Assembly (NCBI GenBank): GCA_026709265.1
Contig: JAPOTI010000027.1
Span: forward strand, 1 to 64,000
DNA from: Paracoccaceae bacterium
GTDB taxonomy: Bacteria; Pseudomonadota; Alphaproteobacteria; Rhodobacterales; Rhodobacteraceae
Reading direction: 5' to 3'
Length of the DNA stretch: 64,000 nucleotides
Shown here: positions 1 to 10,933 of the stretch, in pieces
How positions within the stretch are numbered: position 1 is the stretch's first letter
Layout of the letters: each line of letters begins with the position of its first letter
Notes under the pieces: model-generated
Seen by the model: the letters and a program-made list of their open reading frames with translations, nothing else
The model's database searches: none
Told to the model about the DNA's origin: nothing
Translations under genes and position numbers: made by a program

Positions 1-172
1 CCCGCGCCTGCGGGCGGCCCGGCATCAGGACGGAATCATGGGGGTGAGCAGTTACGATTTTTTGTATGAGGACAGGCATGCACATGCGAAGCCATTTTAC
101 AAATCAATGAGCATCGCCCATAGGTGATGGACGTGCGTCATCTCCCCCGCAATCAATTTTGGGAAATCTGAC

Positions 173-1804
173 ATGGGCTGGCTTGTCGATGAGACTGGAC
201 TTGAGCGTTGCCGCGCCAATTTCACGCCGCTAACTCCACTTTCCCATCTCCGCCGTGCGGCGCGGGTCTTTCCGGATCGTGATGCCCTGGTCTACGGAAA
301 TATACGTCGTTCCTATCGAGAATATCACCAAAGAGTGACCCAACTTGCAGCGGGACTCTCGCAGCGCGGTGTCACAAGATCGGATGTGGTTTCGACACTC
401 CTTCCCAATGTTCCATCCGCCGCGGAGACCCATTTTGGCGTACCGGCCAGCGGTGCCATTCTGAATGCCATCAACATCCGCCTCGACAGGTCCACCGTTG
501 CCTACATTCTTGATCATGCCAGGCCGAAGATCTTCATTGTCGATTCTCAGTTTATCCAATTGGCAGAAGACGCCCTTGAATCCATGCGGTGCCCGCAACC
601 GGAAATCATTGAGGTCGATGATCCGGTCGCTGGCGTGGCCTTGTCCGGTCGGCATAACGACTACGAAAGCCTGATCAGGGGTGCCAAACTTCCGTTCGCG
701 TGGCAACTGCCCGAAGATGAATGGGAGAGTTTGGCGCTCAACTACACTTCGGGAACCACAGGACGACCAAAAGGCGTGGTTTACCATCATCGCGGCGCTT
801 ACCTGATGACCGTAGGGACAGTGATCAGTTGGCGCCTGACACTGTTTCCACGATATTTGACAATTGTTCCCCTCTTTCACTGCAACGGCTGGAACCATGT
901 CTGGATGGTGCCGGTACTCGGTGGAACGGTTGTCTGCTGTCGCCATGTTTCTGCCAAGGAGATTTATGCAGCGATTGCCAATGAGGGCGTGACTCATTTT
1001 GCTGGTGCACCAATCGTACTGAACATGATCGTCAATGCAAAACCCGAAGAACGCCGCCACTTCGCCCATCGCGTCGAGATTTTTACGGCGGGCGCACCGC
1101 CCGCACCGACGACTTTGGCAAAGATCGAAAAACTCAGCTTCAATGTTACCCACGTCTACGGATTAACCGAAACTTTCGGTCACGCCACAGAATGTGTGTG
1201 GCAGACAGGATCATGGGATGAATTGGACACCACCGAGGTGGCTTCAGCCAAGGCACGACAAGGCGTGCCCTTTCCGACACTGGAGGAAGCGACCGTGATT
1301 GACACAAACGCAATACGTGAGGTGACGCCGGATGGTCAAACCCTCGGTGAGGTCGTGATACGTGGCAATCTGGTCATGAAGGGATATTTTCGGAACCCAG
1401 AGGCAACGTGCGAAGCCTTTCGGGGCGGCTATTTTCACACAGGGGATATCGCAGCATTGCATGAAGACAGTTACATTCAAATCGCGGACCGCTCAAAAGA
1501 CATCATTATTTCAGGTGGCGAGAATATCTCGTCAGTTGAGGTGGAGGGAGTCCTGATGCACCATCCCGCGGTTTCACTCTGTGCAATGGTGGCAAGACCT
1601 GACAACACGTGGGGTGAGACACCATTTGCCTTTGTTGAACTCAAGGAGGGAGTCGCATGCGGCGAGGCCGAACTGATTGAACATTGCCGAAAGACACTTG
1701 CGGGTTTCAAGATTCCCAAAGGCGTGGCATTCACTGAATTACCGAAGACATCAACTGGCAAGATTCAGAAATTTGCCCTGCGAGATATCGTCAAGGATCT
1801 TTGA
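173..1804 (+). CDS. AMP-dependent acyl-CoA synthetase (AMP-binding family)
   Basis: A 543-residue member of the ANL adenylating superfamily that should activate a carboxylic acid to its acyl-AMP and then to the acyl-CoA. The phosphate-binding motif YTSGTTGRPK is at residues 191-200, the VYGLTET motif lies in mid-protein, YFHTGD and the DRSKDIIISGGENIS hinge follow, and the C-terminal PKTSTGKIQK carries the catalytic lysine at about residue 530. The length is normal for a medium/long-chain or aromatic acyl-CoA ligase. The N-terminal NFTPLTPLSHL stretch is typical of the acyl-CoA synthetase subgroup with plant AAE-like relatives; the substrate cannot be read from the sequence. It is followed 69 bases later by a co-directional gene that looks functionally unrelated. 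The ATG at 173 is the first in-frame start before the conserved N-terminus. Confidence 0.92.
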   Translation: MGWLVDETGLERCRANFTPLTPLSHLRRAARVFPDRDALVYGNIRRSYREYHQRVTQLAAGLSQRGVTRSDVVSTLLPNVPSAAETHFGVPASGAILNAINIRLDRSTVAYILDHARPKIFIVDSQFIQLAEDALESMRCPQPEIIEVDDPVAGVALSGRHNDYESLIRGAKLPFAWQLPEDEWESLALNYTSGTTGRPKGVVYHHRGAYLMTVGTVISWRLTLFPRYLTIVPLFHCNGWNHVWMVPVLGGTVVCCRHVSAKEIYAAIANEGVTHFAGAPIVLNMIVNAKPEERRHFAHRVEIFTAGAPPAPTTLAKIEKLSFNVTHVYGLTETFGHATECVWQTGSWDELDTTEVASAKARQGVPFPTLEEATVIDTNAIREVTPDGQTLGEVVIRGNLVMKGYFRNPEATCEAFRGGYFHTGDIAALHEDSYIQIADRSKDIIISGGENISSVEVEGVLMHHPAVSLCAMVARPDNTWGETPFAFVELKEGVACGEAELIEHCRKTLAGFKIPKGVAFTELPKTSTGKIQKFALRDIVKDL

Positions 1805-1873
1805 GACATCGCAACCCGCAGTCAGCTGGCCAAGTTGCCTGGCAACGATGCCAAGAACATATGACAGGCACAT

Positions 1874-2833
1874 ATGAAGAGAGTTAAAGACTACACGACA
1901 CTCGAAGCCCACGGTTACTGGCGCGCTTCGAAAGATGATCCCGGGCGGCGTGTTATTGTCGTGGTTACGACACGACATCTGACCATCAACAGCCCCAGTG
2001 ACCGCCCCTTAGCCAACTGGTCGCTTGAAGCCGTTCGTCATGTCGTTCCCGGTTCTGCTCCGGCAATCTTCACACCGGACGATGATGCCGATGAAACGGT
2101 TGAAATCCATGACAGGCATGTCAATGAATTGCTCTCGGCGCAAATCGAATCACTGACAACGCCGCGAGCATCGCCGACGCCGTCAGCACCTTGGTCACCG
2201 GTCTTGACAATCGGCCTTATTCTGGCTTTCGTCGCAGTCGCGGCTTACGTCTACTCTGACGAGATCGCCACACAGATGGCCAAATTGATCCCGGTATCTG
2301 AAAGGGTTGAAATCGGCGAAAAAAGCTTTCTTTATCTTACCGAGACTGCTGGCGAGCACTGCACGGATCGTCGTGGCGAAAGAATACTCTCGACACTCAG
2401 CACTGGCTTTTTTTCCGGCGATGTCATGTTCAGAATCATCCGCAATGATCGCGCTTTTGCCCTCACGCTTCCCGGTCGAATCGTCGTATTTTCGGATTCA
2501 TTGCTCAATCGCTACCAGCGAAACGAAGCTGCAGCCAATCTCCTGCAGGCGACCCGGTCACATCTTGATGCTACCGACCCAACTGCGGATTACATGCGGC
2601 ATGCCGGGTTATACAAGGCATCGCTTCTTGCGTTGGGCGGACAGACCGACAACATAACGATACGCGGATTCATCGATACGCGACTTGCCGTTGCCTTTGC
2701 TGCGAGAGAGACAACATTCTTTATCGGTACAAAAATCGCCGATGATCAGGATGTTCATGCAACAAGCCGATTCCTCGCTGCTCAGGAATGGCAGGCACTT
2801 CAGGATATCTGTACCAATCCCTCATCCCGCTGA
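1874..2833 (+). CDS. membrane-anchored M48-like protein lacking the HExxH active site
   Basis: A 319-residue protein with three parts: a soluble N-terminal region (1-90) resembling the domain found before membrane-anchored M48 metalloproteases, one transmembrane segment at about 108-127, and a C-terminal domain beginning with the ISER-like PVSERVEIGEK stretch. Residues 186-211 (RAFALTLPGRIVVFSDSLL) match the strand-loop region that in M48 enzymes reads NAFALPGGyIvvt.GLL. In active enzymes an HExxH helix follows; here the equivalent stretch is AANLLQATRSH (about 220-230) with no HExxH and no downstream glutamate motif. I infer a catalytically dead relative of Oma1/LoiP-type proteases, perhaps an inhibitor or scaffold. 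No stop or frameshift is visible, so it does not look like a decayed pseudogene. The family assignment rests on motif reading only. Confidence 0.75.
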   Translation: MKRVKDYTTLEAHGYWRASKDDPGRRVIVVVTTRHLTINSPSDRPLANWSLEAVRHVVPGSAPAIFTPDDDADETVEIHDRHVNELLSAQIESLTTPRASPTPSAPWSPVLTIGLILAFVAVAAYVYSDEIATQMAKLIPVSERVEIGEKSFLYLTETAGEHCTDRRGERILSTLSTGFFSGDVMFRIIRNDRAFALTLPGRIVVFSDSLLNRYQRNEAAANLLQATRSHLDATDPTADYMRHAGLYKASLLALGGQTDNITIRGFIDTRLAVAFAARETTFFIGTKIADDQDVHATSRFLAAQEWQALQDICTNPSSR

Positions 2834-2875
2834 CTGCGGTGCCGCAAATGCAAGCAGCGACCGAGGCGATGCACC

Positions 2876-3610
2876 TCAGGCAAGACTTGACGCAACAGGA
2901 GGTATTGGCGCTGCATCTGGCATCATGTCAGCTTCGCCCACCTTCCCGCCACTGAGGCGCAGAATACGGTCCATGCGGCCTGCCAGGTCGAGATTGTGAG
3001 TCGCGATCAAGGCTGAAAGCCCGGTGGAACGCACCAATTCCATAAGCGTATCAAACACTTGTGCTGCTGTGTTCGGATCCAGATTTCCGGTGGGTTCATC
3101 GGCCAACAGAAACTGTGGTTGATTGGCCAGGGCACGGCAGAGCGCAACCCGCTGTTGCTCTCCTCCTGACAATTCAGCAGGGCGATGCTTGGCGCGATCA
3201 GCCAGCCCCACGCGCGCGAGTAAATCATGCGCCCTGCGCTCTGCCGTTGAAGATGATTGGCCATTCGCGAGTTGCGGCAGCATCACATTCTCAAGGGCGG
3301 TGAATTCGGGCAGCAAATGATGGAACTGATAGACGAATCCAATTTCGGTGCGCCGCATGCGGGTGCGCCTCCGATCTGAAAGACCCCCGACCTTCGTGCC
3401 ACCGATTTCAATTTCCCCGGAATCGGGAGACTCAAGCAGACCGGCAATATGCAGCAAGGTTGATTTTCCAGCCCCCGATGGCGCAATGAGCCCGACGATT
3501 TCGCCCGTTGCAACACGCAATGTGACGCCGCTCAAGACGGAAACCTGACTCTCTGGATGCCGACCAAACGATTTATGGATCGCGTCAAGAACCATGACCG
3601 AATCACTCAT
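2876..3610 (-). CDS. lolD: lipoprotein-releasing ABC transporter, ATP-binding subunit LolD
   Basis: ATPase of the Lol system that extracts lipoproteins from the inner membrane and hands them to the periplasmic carrier. Walker A is APSGAGKST, the ABC signature [16 protein letters not shown] is followed by the Walker B stretch [12 protein letters not shown], and the switch histidine lies in IATHN. The length of 244 residues is normal. Two starts are possible: ATG at 3622 and ATG at 3610. The latter gives the usual MSDSV-type N-terminus and overlaps the lolC/E stop by 8 bases (translational coupling), so I prefer it. It is the distal gene of the proS-lolC/E-lolD run. Confidence 0.95.
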   Translation of the reverse strand: MSDSVMVLDAIHKSFGRHPESQVSVLSGVTLRVATGEIVGLIAPSGAGKSTLLHIAGLLESPDSGEIEIGGTKVGGLSDRRRTRMRRTEIGFVYQFHHLLPEFTALENVMLPQLANGQSSSTAERRAHDLLARVGLADRAKHRPAELSGGEQQRVALCRALANQPQFLLADEPTGNLDPNTAAQVFDTLMELVRSTGLSALIATHNLDLAGRMDRILRLSGGKVGEADMMPDAAPIPPVASSLA

Positions 3611-4931
3611 AGCGTAATGCATCCAGTGGATTCATGCGTGATGCGCGCCGCGCCGGGAAGATTGTGACGACAAAAGACAGGCTGAGAGACAGAACAACCG
3701 CCGAAAGCACATCCCTCATCTCAACTTTCGCGGGAAGGCTTGAAAGAAAACGCACATTCGGATCCCAGACGCCGCCACCGGCCATCATATTCACCAGTTC
3801 AAAAATCGGATCAATATTATAGGCAAACACGCAGCCCAACACGACGCCGATGATGGTCCCGATGATACCGATTGATGCGCCACAAATGAAAAATATACGC
3901 ATCACCGTGCCCTGGCTCAGACCGATGGTCCGCAAAATGCCAATATCTCTCCCCTTGTTCCTCACCAACATCACTAAACCGGAGACAATGTTGGAGGTCG
4001 CGATCAGCACAAGAATCGAGAGAATGATGAACATGACATTATCTTCCATCTGCAGGGCACGCAGAAAGGCTCCCGATGAGTCCTTCCACGACCAGGCATA
4101 AAATTGATCACCGGCAACTGCGAGAAGATCGGCTTCGATCTCTTCAATCACCTCGGGATCTTCCACAAAAATCTCAATCTCGTCGGCAGTGCCTTCGCGA
4201 TTCAAATAGATCTGGGCCTCATCAAACGGCAGGTAAATTCGGACCCTGTCGATATCAGATCGGCCCACACCAAAAATATATGACACCGGGTAGCTGCTGA
4301 TTCGCGGGACCGTACCGAATGCAGTTTTGACCCCTTGTGGCGAGATCAGCCTGATACTGTCACCGACCGTGATACCAAGTTCCCGCGCCACTCCCGTGCC
4401 CACGGCGATACCCGCGCCAAAATCTTCAACCTGACCAATAGAACTCTCGGGATCGGCAATCAGCGGCAACTGGATAAAATCCGCCGGTCGAATACCAAAC
4501 ATCTGCACACCGGCATTGCGAATCTCCGATGTCGCAAGAAGCTGTGCCCGTAAAACAGGTGATGCACGCACCACACCATCAACCTGTCCCAGAGATTCTA
4601 CTAACGAATCATAATCCTGAATTGCCGTGGACCTGCCACCCGCTGCGGCCGCATAGATTCCAGAATAGATTGAAACATGTGCATTGGCACCGAGTACGGT
4701 CGCCATGAACTCGCTGCGAAAACCCGTGCGTACGGACAATGTGGCGACCAAGGCAAAGACAGCGATCGCGATACCGATGACTGAAATCACTGTCATCACA
4801 CTGACTCCGCCCTCACTGCGTCTCGACTTGAGATAGCGATAGGCGATCAGCCACTCATAGGAAGAAAACGGGCGGGCCCCGCCACGCGAGGAAAGTTCCT
4901 GATGAAATTCAGCCATATCGGAATCGCTCAA
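3603..4931 (-). CDS. lolC: lipoprotein-releasing ABC transporter permease LolC/LolE family
   Basis: Inner-membrane permease of the Lol lipoprotein release complex, 442 residues. The layout is typical: a cytoplasmic N-terminus with the conserved [14 protein letters not shown] motif, a transmembrane helix at about 45-68, a large periplasmic MacB-like domain (about 70-290), and three C-terminal helices ending in [18 protein letters not shown]. Many alphaproteobacteria have one LolC/E-type protein working as a homodimer with LolD, and only one copy is visible here. It begins 33 bases after proS and overlaps lolD, so the three genes are probably one transcript. LolC and LolE cannot be told apart from sequence alone. 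Confidence 0.94.
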   Translation of the reverse strand: MSDSDMAEFHQELSSRGGARPFSSYEWLIAYRYLKSRRSEGGVSVMTVISVIGIAIAVFALVATLSVRTGFRSEFMATVLGANAHVSIYSGIYAAAAGGRSTAIQDYDSLVESLGQVDGVVRASPVLRAQLLATSEIRNAGVQMFGIRPADFIQLPLIADPESSIGQVEDFGAGIAVGTGVARELGITVGDSIRLISPQGVKTAFGTVPRISSYPVSYIFGVGRSDIDRVRIYLPFDEAQIYLNREGTADEIEIFVEDPEVIEEIEADLLAVAGDQFYAWSWKDSSGAFLRALQMEDNVMFIILSILVLIATSNIVSGLVMLVRNKGRDIGILRTIGLSQGTVMRIFFICGASIGIIGTIIGVVLGCVFAYNIDPIFELVNMMAGGGVWDPNVRFLSSLPAKVEMRDVLSAVVLSLSLSFVVTIFPARRASRMNPLDALRYE

Positions 4932-4964
4932 TTCGGCATTTTCCGGTCGAAAAGAGAATCAGGC

Positions 4965-6305
4965 TCACTTCACGCCATATATATCGGTCAGCCTGCCGAT
5001 GGCTTCCTCAGGTGCACAATTGAACGTGCGACCATCGCGCCGGCAGGTCAACTCCAATTCCCCTGCAGCCAAGCTGCGTGGTCCGACGGTTAAGCGCCAC
5101 GGCAGTCCAATCAGATCCATGGTCGTGAATTTTGAACCGGCACGGTCATCAGTATCATCATAAAGCGGTTCAAGCCCCTGTGCCTCGAGACGTACGCAGA
5201 GATCCTCACAGACAGCAGATACCTCCTCGTTATCGGGTTTCAAATTGATGACCCCCACGGCAAAAGGGGCCACCGGCTCAGGCCATACTATCCCCTTGTC
5301 ATCGTGATTGGCCTCGATGATCGCCCCAACCAGCCGCGAAACACCGATCCCGTGAGACCCCATATGCACGGGCACGCGCTGCCCACTGGCATCATTGACG
5401 CAGGCATCCATAGGCTCTGAATACTTGGTCCCGAAATAGAAGATCTGCCCCACTTCAATACCGCGTGATCGGCGTTGCCGTACGGCGGGAACATGCCGGG
5501 CAAAATGATCCGGGTCATGTGTCTCATCGGTGCGTGCGTATTGCTGCGTCCACCGATCAAACACCGAAGCACAGGCTTCGCGGCTGTCATAATCAATGTC
5601 AGAATCACCCAACCCCAGTTCAAGAATATTGCTATCAAAAAATAATTCTGATTCGCCTGTGTCCGCCAGCACCAGGAATTCATGGCTGAGTTTACCGCCA
5701 ATCGGACCTGTATCAGCACGCATTGGAATGGCTTTGAGCCCCATCCGCTGATAGGTCCGCAAATAGCTGACCAGATGGCGATTGTAGGCGTGGACCGCCG
5801 ATGCCTCATCGACATCAAAATTGTAACCATCCTTCATCAGAAATTCCCGGCCACGCATAATACCGAAGCGTGGACGGATTTCATCACGAAACTTCCATTG
5901 GATATGATAGAGTGTGAGGGGGAGATTTCTGTATGACTTGACATGGCCACGAAAGATATCCGTGACAAGCTCTTCATTGGTCGGCCCGTAAAGCAGGTGT
6001 CGCCCCTGTCGGTCCGTGATACGAAGCATTTCCTGCCCATAATCGTCATAGCGCCCGGATTCTTGCCACAAGGCAGCAGGTTGCAGGGTCGGCATCAGAA
6101 TCGGGATATGCCCGGCGGCCGCCTGCTCCTCATGAATGATCGTCTCGAGCTTCCCAAGAACCCGCCGGCCGAGGGGCATCCAGGAATAGATCCCGGCTGA
6201 TGCCTGTTGAATCATCCCGGAACGCAGCATGAGCCGATGACTCGCAATCTGCGCCTCGGCTGGTGTTTCCCGAAGCACCGGCAAAAAATATCGTGACATG
6301 CGCAT
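4965..6305 (-). CDS. proS: prolyl-tRNA synthetase, short alphaproteobacterial type
   Basis: Class II synthetase that charges tRNA-Pro. It has 446 residues and lacks the large editing insertion found in the roughly 570-residue enzyme of gammaproteobacteria, as is normal in alphaproteobacteria. Class II motif 1 is near [17 protein letters not shown], motif 2 is [21 protein letters not shown], and motif 3 is [13 protein letters not shown]; the anticodon-binding domain occupies the C-terminal ~100 residues. An upstream in-frame start at 6359 would overlap ppx. The ATG at 6305 has a GGAG ribosome-binding site 7 bases upstream and gives the family N-terminus, so I use it. It is the first gene of proS-lolC/E-lolD and lies 26 bases after ppx. 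Confidence 0.96.
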   Translation of the reverse strand: MRMSRYFLPVLRETPAEAQIASHRLMLRSGMIQQASAGIYSWMPLGRRVLGKLETIIHEEQAAAGHIPILMPTLQPAALWQESGRYDDYGQEMLRITDRQGRHLLYGPTNEELVTDIFRGHVKSYRNLPLTLYHIQWKFRDEIRPRFGIMRGREFLMKDGYNFDVDEASAVHAYNRHLVSYLRTYQRMGLKAIPMRADTGPIGGKLSHEFLVLADTGESELFFDSNILELGLGDSDIDYDSREACASVFDRWTQQYARTDETHDPDHFARHVPAVRQRRSRGIEVGQIFYFGTKYSEPMDACVNDASGQRVPVHMGSHGIGVSRLVGAIIEANHDDKGIVWPEPVAPFAVGVINLKPDNEEVSAVCEDLCVRLEAQGLEPLYDDTDDRAGSKFTTMDLIGLPWRLTVGPRSLAAGELELTCRRDGRTFNCAPEEAIGRLTDIYGVK

Positions 6306-6331
6306 AATGAAGCTCCGCCTGACCCTGCCGC

Positions 6332-7831
6332 CTATACGATCTCGACTTCGGGCTCGCAATCCATTGCTGTTGCCAACGAATGGAACCGCATCTCGACCAC
6401 TTCACCAAAAATATCCTGAAACGATTCCGGTAGGATGAGAGTCAGAACATGTTTTTTCGAGCGAAACTTGAGACGACCAATCCGGTCAACGGAAGTTCCA
6501 CTGAACATTGCACCGAACCGCATCGCCTTGCCCAGGATCTCGGCTTGTTCTGCATCTCTTGTGCCTAACAATTCGGCATAGACTGCGGGAGGTTTGCCGC
6601 GTGAATTGCGATAACGATGAAAGAGTGCAAGCGCGATAAAGATGCGGGCCGCATGCGTGATTCCACCAAGATTCGCACGGGTTGCATTATCAAAACTGAT
6701 TTCAGCACGATAATCGGGATGGGCCCGCCATGTCACATCGTGGAGCATGCAGGCGGCATAAGCCAGACGATGAAACGCCTCATCGCGGAACTTGAAAAGC
6801 GGACGAACGAATTCATACAATTTGCTGCCAAAACCGGGAAGCCGGGCCGAGGATTTTTCGGAATGAAAACAGGCTTCGAGCAGCGGGTCGAGGCGGCGTA
6901 GCGACACGGGCATCCGATCATAGAGAATCCCTTCACGCAATCCATAACCGGACAGTTGAATCAGGTCAGGCTGATAATGCTTCACGAGCTCTGTCAGCAC
7001 CAATCCGGCAGCATTGACCCCGTGTCGCCTTTCCTCCGAAACCAGTCCCTTCTTTCGTAGCCTGTCTGCCCCGACATGACGGGCCCATGCCACCGTCGAC
7101 AATGCCGAGTCACAGGTCATCTGATAATTTTCAATCACCTTTAATGGGTAGCGGTTGCGTTCCATATCGAGGCGCGCAAGGACCCGCCAGGACCCTCCGA
7201 CAAGGAATAAACACGCATAGTCGCCATCCAATAACTTTCGTGTTCTGGCAATAGAATTGTGAACCAACCCTCTTTGTTTCTTTGTTGAACCGCTCATCCC
7301 CAGCGACAGGTGACCGAGTTTCTCGGTCAATGCCCGCCCGACAGTGCGATTCGAAACCTCCACCAGTTCCGTTGATGAGCCACCAAAGTCACAAACGATG
7401 CCATCAGCATCCGGACATCCAAAAAAGACCCCTTGGGCTGACAGACGCGCCTCTTCTTCCCCACTGGCGATATGTATGTCGATACCGGTGAGAGATTTCA
7501 TCTCGGCACAAAAGTCTTGCCCATCGGATGCCTCGCGTACTGCCGCCGTGGCAACCGCAGTCAATGACGAGAGTTGCATCCCGTCGGCAAGCTGTGAGAA
7601 TCGCCGGATGGCCCGCAACGCGCGCTCACGCCCCTGCGGATGCAACTGCCCTGTACGGCGCAATGACTCGCCGAGACCACAGGAGACTTTCTCGTTGAAA
7701 AAATAGGCGGGCGCTCTTGCAGCACCATCAAACACCACCAGGCGCACAGAGTTTGAACCGACATCAATGATGCCCGTACGGCACAACCGTTCTTCCGTAT
7801 CAGGATTCAATCGTGAAATCCCCAGGCCCAT
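6332..7831 (-). CDS. ppx: exopolyphosphatase / Ppx-GppA family phosphatase
   Basis: A 499-residue actin-fold phosphatase that releases phosphate from polyphosphate (or pppGpp). The first phosphate motif is [16 protein letters not shown] near residue 21 and the second is [14 protein letters not shown] near 145. After the two actin-like lobes comes an HD-type C-terminal region ([20 protein letters not shown] neighbourhood). It lies 89 bases downstream of ppk in the same direction, the usual pairing of synthesis and breakdown of polyphosphate. Ppx and GppA activities cannot be separated by sequence, but the ppk neighbour favours Ppx. Confidence 0.94.
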   Translation of the reverse strand: MGLGISRLNPDTEERLCRTGIIDVGSNSVRLVVFDGAARAPAYFFNEKVSCGLGESLRRTGQLHPQGRERALRAIRRFSQLADGMQLSSLTAVATAAVREASDGQDFCAEMKSLTGIDIHIASGEEEARLSAQGVFFGCPDADGIVCDFGGSSTELVEVSNRTVGRALTEKLGHLSLGMSGSTKKQRGLVHNSIARTRKLLDGDYACLFLVGGSWRVLARLDMERNRYPLKVIENYQMTCDSALSTVAWARHVGADRLRKKGLVSEERRHGVNAAGLVLTELVKHYQPDLIQLSGYGLREGILYDRMPVSLRRLDPLLEACFHSEKSSARLPGFGSKLYEFVRPLFKFRDEAFHRLAYAACMLHDVTWRAHPDYRAEISFDNATRANLGGITHAARIFIALALFHRYRNSRGKPPAVYAELLGTRDAEQAEILGKAMRFGAMFSGTSVDRIGRLKFRSKKHVLTLILPESFQDIFGEVVEMRFHSLATAMDCEPEVEIV

Positions 7832-7920
7832 TCACCGACTCTGCACAAAGCCGATTTCGCCCGTTCCAACCTGCAATTGTGCTCCTGTCCATGAATTGAA
7901 AACGCGTGGAAGATCTGCTG

Positions 7921-10125
7921 TCAGTCATGAGAATGCGCGAGTTTTGTCACATCAGTTGCTCCTGCTGAGCCGCGCCCCGATAGAGACGGATTTTCCAGAA
8001 AAAAGCGATGACAGTTAAATCGTCTCTCACTTTTCGGGCCAGAGTGACGTTTGTATGTTCCATCATGATATAGGAGCCAGCTCTGCGCCTGATCGGCGAG
8101 ATTCGCCGCCATGATCTGACTCATCACCTGCTCACGAACCGTTGGATTGTCGATCTCGACCAGCGTCTCGACCCGACGATCGAGATTGCGCTCCATCCAG
8201 TCGGCCGATGAAATGAATACCCGCGCATGTTTTGATGGAAGCATTTTGCCGTTGCCGAAACAAACAATGCGTGAATGTTCGAGAAACCGCCCGATGACTG
8301 ACTTGACGCGAATATTTTCCGAGAGATGCCGAATACCGGGGCGCAACCCACAGATCCCGCGCACAATGAGTGTGGTTTTCACCCCCGCTCCACTCGCTTC
8401 ATACAAGGCCTGGATGACTTCGGGATCAATCAGCGAGTTCATTTTTGCCCATATCTCACCCGTCTGCTGATCCCGTGCCAACTTGGTCTCCCGGCGAATC
8501 GCATTGAGCAGCGTCTTGCGCAAATTGATGGGTGCCACGGCAAGCTGCTCGAGACTGGCAGGCTGCGCATATCCCGATACATAATTTATGAGTTTGGTGG
8601 CATCCCGCCCTGCCGAAGCGCTGCAGGTAAACAAACTGAGATCGGTGTAAATGCGTGCTGTGATGGGGTGGTAATTTCCTGTACCATAATGCGTGTACGT
8701 GACTAGCCGATCATCCTCGCGCCGCACGACTGTTGACACTTTGGCATGGGTCTTGAGATCAAGGAATCCGTAAACCACCTGTGCCCCAGCACGTTCCAGC
8801 CGTCGCGACTGGCGGATATTGGCGGCTTCATCAAACCGTGCTTTGAGCTCCACCAAAGCCGTAACCGACTTTCCGTTTTCGGCGGCGGCGCACAGAGCTT
8901 CCACGATCGGGCTGTCATAGGAGGTTCTGTAGAGGGTCTGTTTGATGGCAACAACCTGCGGATCGTTGGCGGCCTGACGGAGAAATCGAATGACCATATC
9001 GAAGGTCTCATAAGGATGGTGCAGCAACATGTCTTTACGGCGGATCGCACTGAACATGTCGCCATCATGATCACGCACGCGTTCAGGGACACGCGGAGAG
9101 AATTTCGGCCATAACAGGTCAGGCCTGTTTCTGAGGACAAGTTCGTTCAAATCACCCAACCCCACCATCCCTTGAAGCGGGAACACATCATTGTCGTCGA
9201 TTTTCAGCTCTTTCTTGATCAGATCGGGAAGGTTGCCATATTCATTGCCGGTCATCGACAGGTGGATAACGTCCCCACGACGACGACGTTTCAGCGCGAT
9301 TTCAAATTCGCGGACCAAATCTTCGGCTTCCTCTTCCAGTTCAAGATCGCTATCACGCAAGATCCGGAAAGCGCATTCTTCGACAACCCGGTAGCCGGGA
9401 AACACGAAGCCAATCTTCTCTACCAGCAGCTCTTCAAGTGGCGTGAATCGAATTTGCTTGCCTTTATTATGCAGACGAATGAACCGGTTGATCTGATCAG
9501 GAATCGGCATCAACGCCTGCAGGGTCCGCCCGCTTTGCACATTCTCGAGAGATAAGGCCAATGCCCGTCCTTCATTGGGAATGAAGGGAAAGGGATGGGC
9601 CGGGTCAATGGCCAGCGGCGTGAGCACCGGAAATACACTTTCAATGAAGACATCATCGAGAAACTGTTGGTCACGCTTGGTCAGGTTGGATCGATTCAGA
9701 AGGCTGATACCTTCCCGATCCAGTTGCGATTTGAGATCATTCCATACCGTTTGCTGTGCCGTCAGCAGTTTTCTGACATCTGTACCGATGGCGGCGAGCT
9801 GTTCTGATGGCAACAGACCATCAGCGGCGGCCGGTTGATCCCCAGCAGCCGCTAGCTCAAGCAATCCGGCAACGCGCACGGTGCAGAATTCGTCAAGATT
9901 GGTGGCGGAAATGGCGACGAACCGCACCCGTTCCAAGAGCGGAACATTTGGATTCTGTGCTTCCTCTAACACCCGCCAATTGAAAGCAAGCCACGACAAC
10001 TCGCGATTAAAGAACCTTTTGGGACCAATTCGCTCCGAACGCGCAACGTCCACTGGTGGGGGAAACGCACACCTCAGAAAATCGGCATCGACAAAATCCT
10101 CTTTACGCAGATGAGACGTGGTCAT
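7921..10125 (-). CDS. ppk1: polyphosphate kinase 1
   Basis: Membrane-associated kinase that polymerises the gamma phosphate of ATP into polyphosphate. The N-terminal domain begins with FFNRELSWLAFNWRVLEEA, followed by the head domain and two phospholipase-D-like C-terminal domains. The autophosphorylated histidine lies in the THYGTGNYHP stretch and the second motif in FLEHSRIVCFGNG. The length of 734 residues is normal. Starts are ambiguous: TTG at 10158, ATG at 10152 and ATG at 10125. I choose 10125 because it keeps the overlap with hdaA short (23 bases). The order permease-hdaA-ppk-ppx is common in alphaproteobacteria. Confidence 0.95.
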   Translation of the reverse strand: MTTSHLRKEDFVDADFLRCAFPPPVDVARSERIGPKRFFNRELSWLAFNWRVLEEAQNPNVPLLERVRFVAISATNLDEFCTVRVAGLLELAAAGDQPAAADGLLPSEQLAAIGTDVRKLLTAQQTVWNDLKSQLDREGISLLNRSNLTKRDQQFLDDVFIESVFPVLTPLAIDPAHPFPFIPNEGRALALSLENVQSGRTLQALMPIPDQINRFIRLHNKGKQIRFTPLEELLVEKIGFVFPGYRVVEECAFRILRDSDLELEEEAEDLVREFEIALKRRRRGDVIHLSMTGNEYGNLPDLIKKELKIDDNDVFPLQGMVGLGDLNELVLRNRPDLLWPKFSPRVPERVRDHDGDMFSAIRRKDMLLHHPYETFDMVIRFLRQAANDPQVVAIKQTLYRTSYDSPIVEALCAAAENGKSVTALVELKARFDEAANIRQSRRLERAGAQVVYGFLDLKTHAKVSTVVRREDDRLVTYTHYGTGNYHPITARIYTDLSLFTCSASAGRDATKLINYVSGYAQPASLEQLAVAPINLRKTLLNAIRRETKLARDQQTGEIWAKMNSLIDPEVIQALYEASGAGVKTTLIVRGICGLRPGIRHLSENIRVKSVIGRFLEHSRIVCFGNGKMLPSKHARVFISSADWMERNLDRRVETLVEIDNPTVREQVMSQIMAANLADQAQSWLLYHDGTYKRHSGPKSERRFNCHRFFLENPSLSGRGSAGATDVTKLAHSHD

Positions 10126-10933
10126 GGCCTGTCTTTTCTTCTGTTGTGACATCTTCAACCGTTGATTCTCGACCTGCTGTTTCCTGCCTCGACGACATCT
10201 GTCCAGTCAACGCTTGCCGCAGCGATTCTTGCCTTACTGATTCTTGTTGAATCTTGTAGGCTCTGAGCGCGGCGGCGGCCGTCGCAAGAGAAATTCTCTT
10301 TCTTTCCAATAAACCGCGCTGGTCCATTTCTGCAACCAGCGCATGTGCTGCTTCGAATGTTCGCTCCATTCGTGCAACCACATATTTGACCACCCGAGAA
10401 GGTACAGAAATCTGTCGATCCGAAAATAGCTTGACGATCAAGGCGGCCAGCAGCTGTTCATCCGGCGGGTGAACAGTCACCTGCTGACTGCCGCGCAGCC
10501 GACTGCCGAGGTCAGCCAGCAGGAGCGGCCAAAACACCGGGCTGCGCCTTGCGGTCAATAGCAAGCGTCCTCCGGTATTTGCAACTTCATTGCATAAATG
10601 AAACAGGCCCGTTTCCAACTCTTGGCTGCCGGCACATTGGTCGGCGCGAAGCACCGAAACCGCACGCCCGCGCATTGCGGCAATCATCTCATGATCGACA
10701 ATATCGGCATGTCCAATGATGCGCGCCTTGACGCGTTTCGACCAGATACGCACGAGATGCGACTTGCCGCATTGCGGTGGTCCGATCACAATCAAGCGGT
10801 TGTCCGGCCATTGCCTGTCTTCGCGTACCATTTGATAAGCCGCACGGTTACAATCGGACTGGATGAAATCACTGTCATCGCGTGACACGACAGGTGAAAA
10901 CTCCATGGGCAGTGGTTGAGCATCATTCATCAT
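10103..10933 (-). CDS. hdaA: DnaA-related regulatory protein HdaA (Hda homologue)
   Basis: A 276-residue AAA+ protein related to the ATPase domain of DnaA. Walker A is GPPQCGKSHL near residue 52; a degenerate Walker B region (RAVSVLRADQ) and the arginine-rich SRLRG stretch follow. It lacks the DnaA DNA-binding domain. In Caulobacter, HdaA with the beta clamp promotes hydrolysis of DnaA-bound ATP and so limits re-initiation; the N-terminal QPLPMEF segment fits the expected clamp-binding motif. The ATG overlaps the upstream permease gene by 11 bases and the 3' end overlaps ppk, so translation is probably coupled. The C-terminal ~50 residues are Gln/Ser/Glu-rich and look disordered, an extension beyond the family core. 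Confidence 0.9.
   Translation of the reverse strand: MMNDAQPLPMEFSPVVSRDDSDFIQSDCNRAAYQMVREDRQWPDNRLIVIGPPQCGKSHLVRIWSKRVKARIIGHADIVDHEMIAAMRGRAVSVLRADQCAGSQELETGLFHLCNEVANTGGRLLLTARRSPVFWPLLLADLGSRLRGSQQVTVHPPDEQLLAALIVKLFSDRQISVPSRVVKYVVARMERTFEAAHALVAEMDQRGLLERKRISLATAAAALRAYKIQQESVRQESLRQALTGQMSSRQETAGRESTVEDVTTEEKTGHDHVSSA

Noticed and set aside
1-172. GC-rich inverted repeat at positions 1-14 as a terminator and a 29-codon frame at 37
   Set aside because: The window edge hides the upstream gene and the short frame has no supporting evidence.
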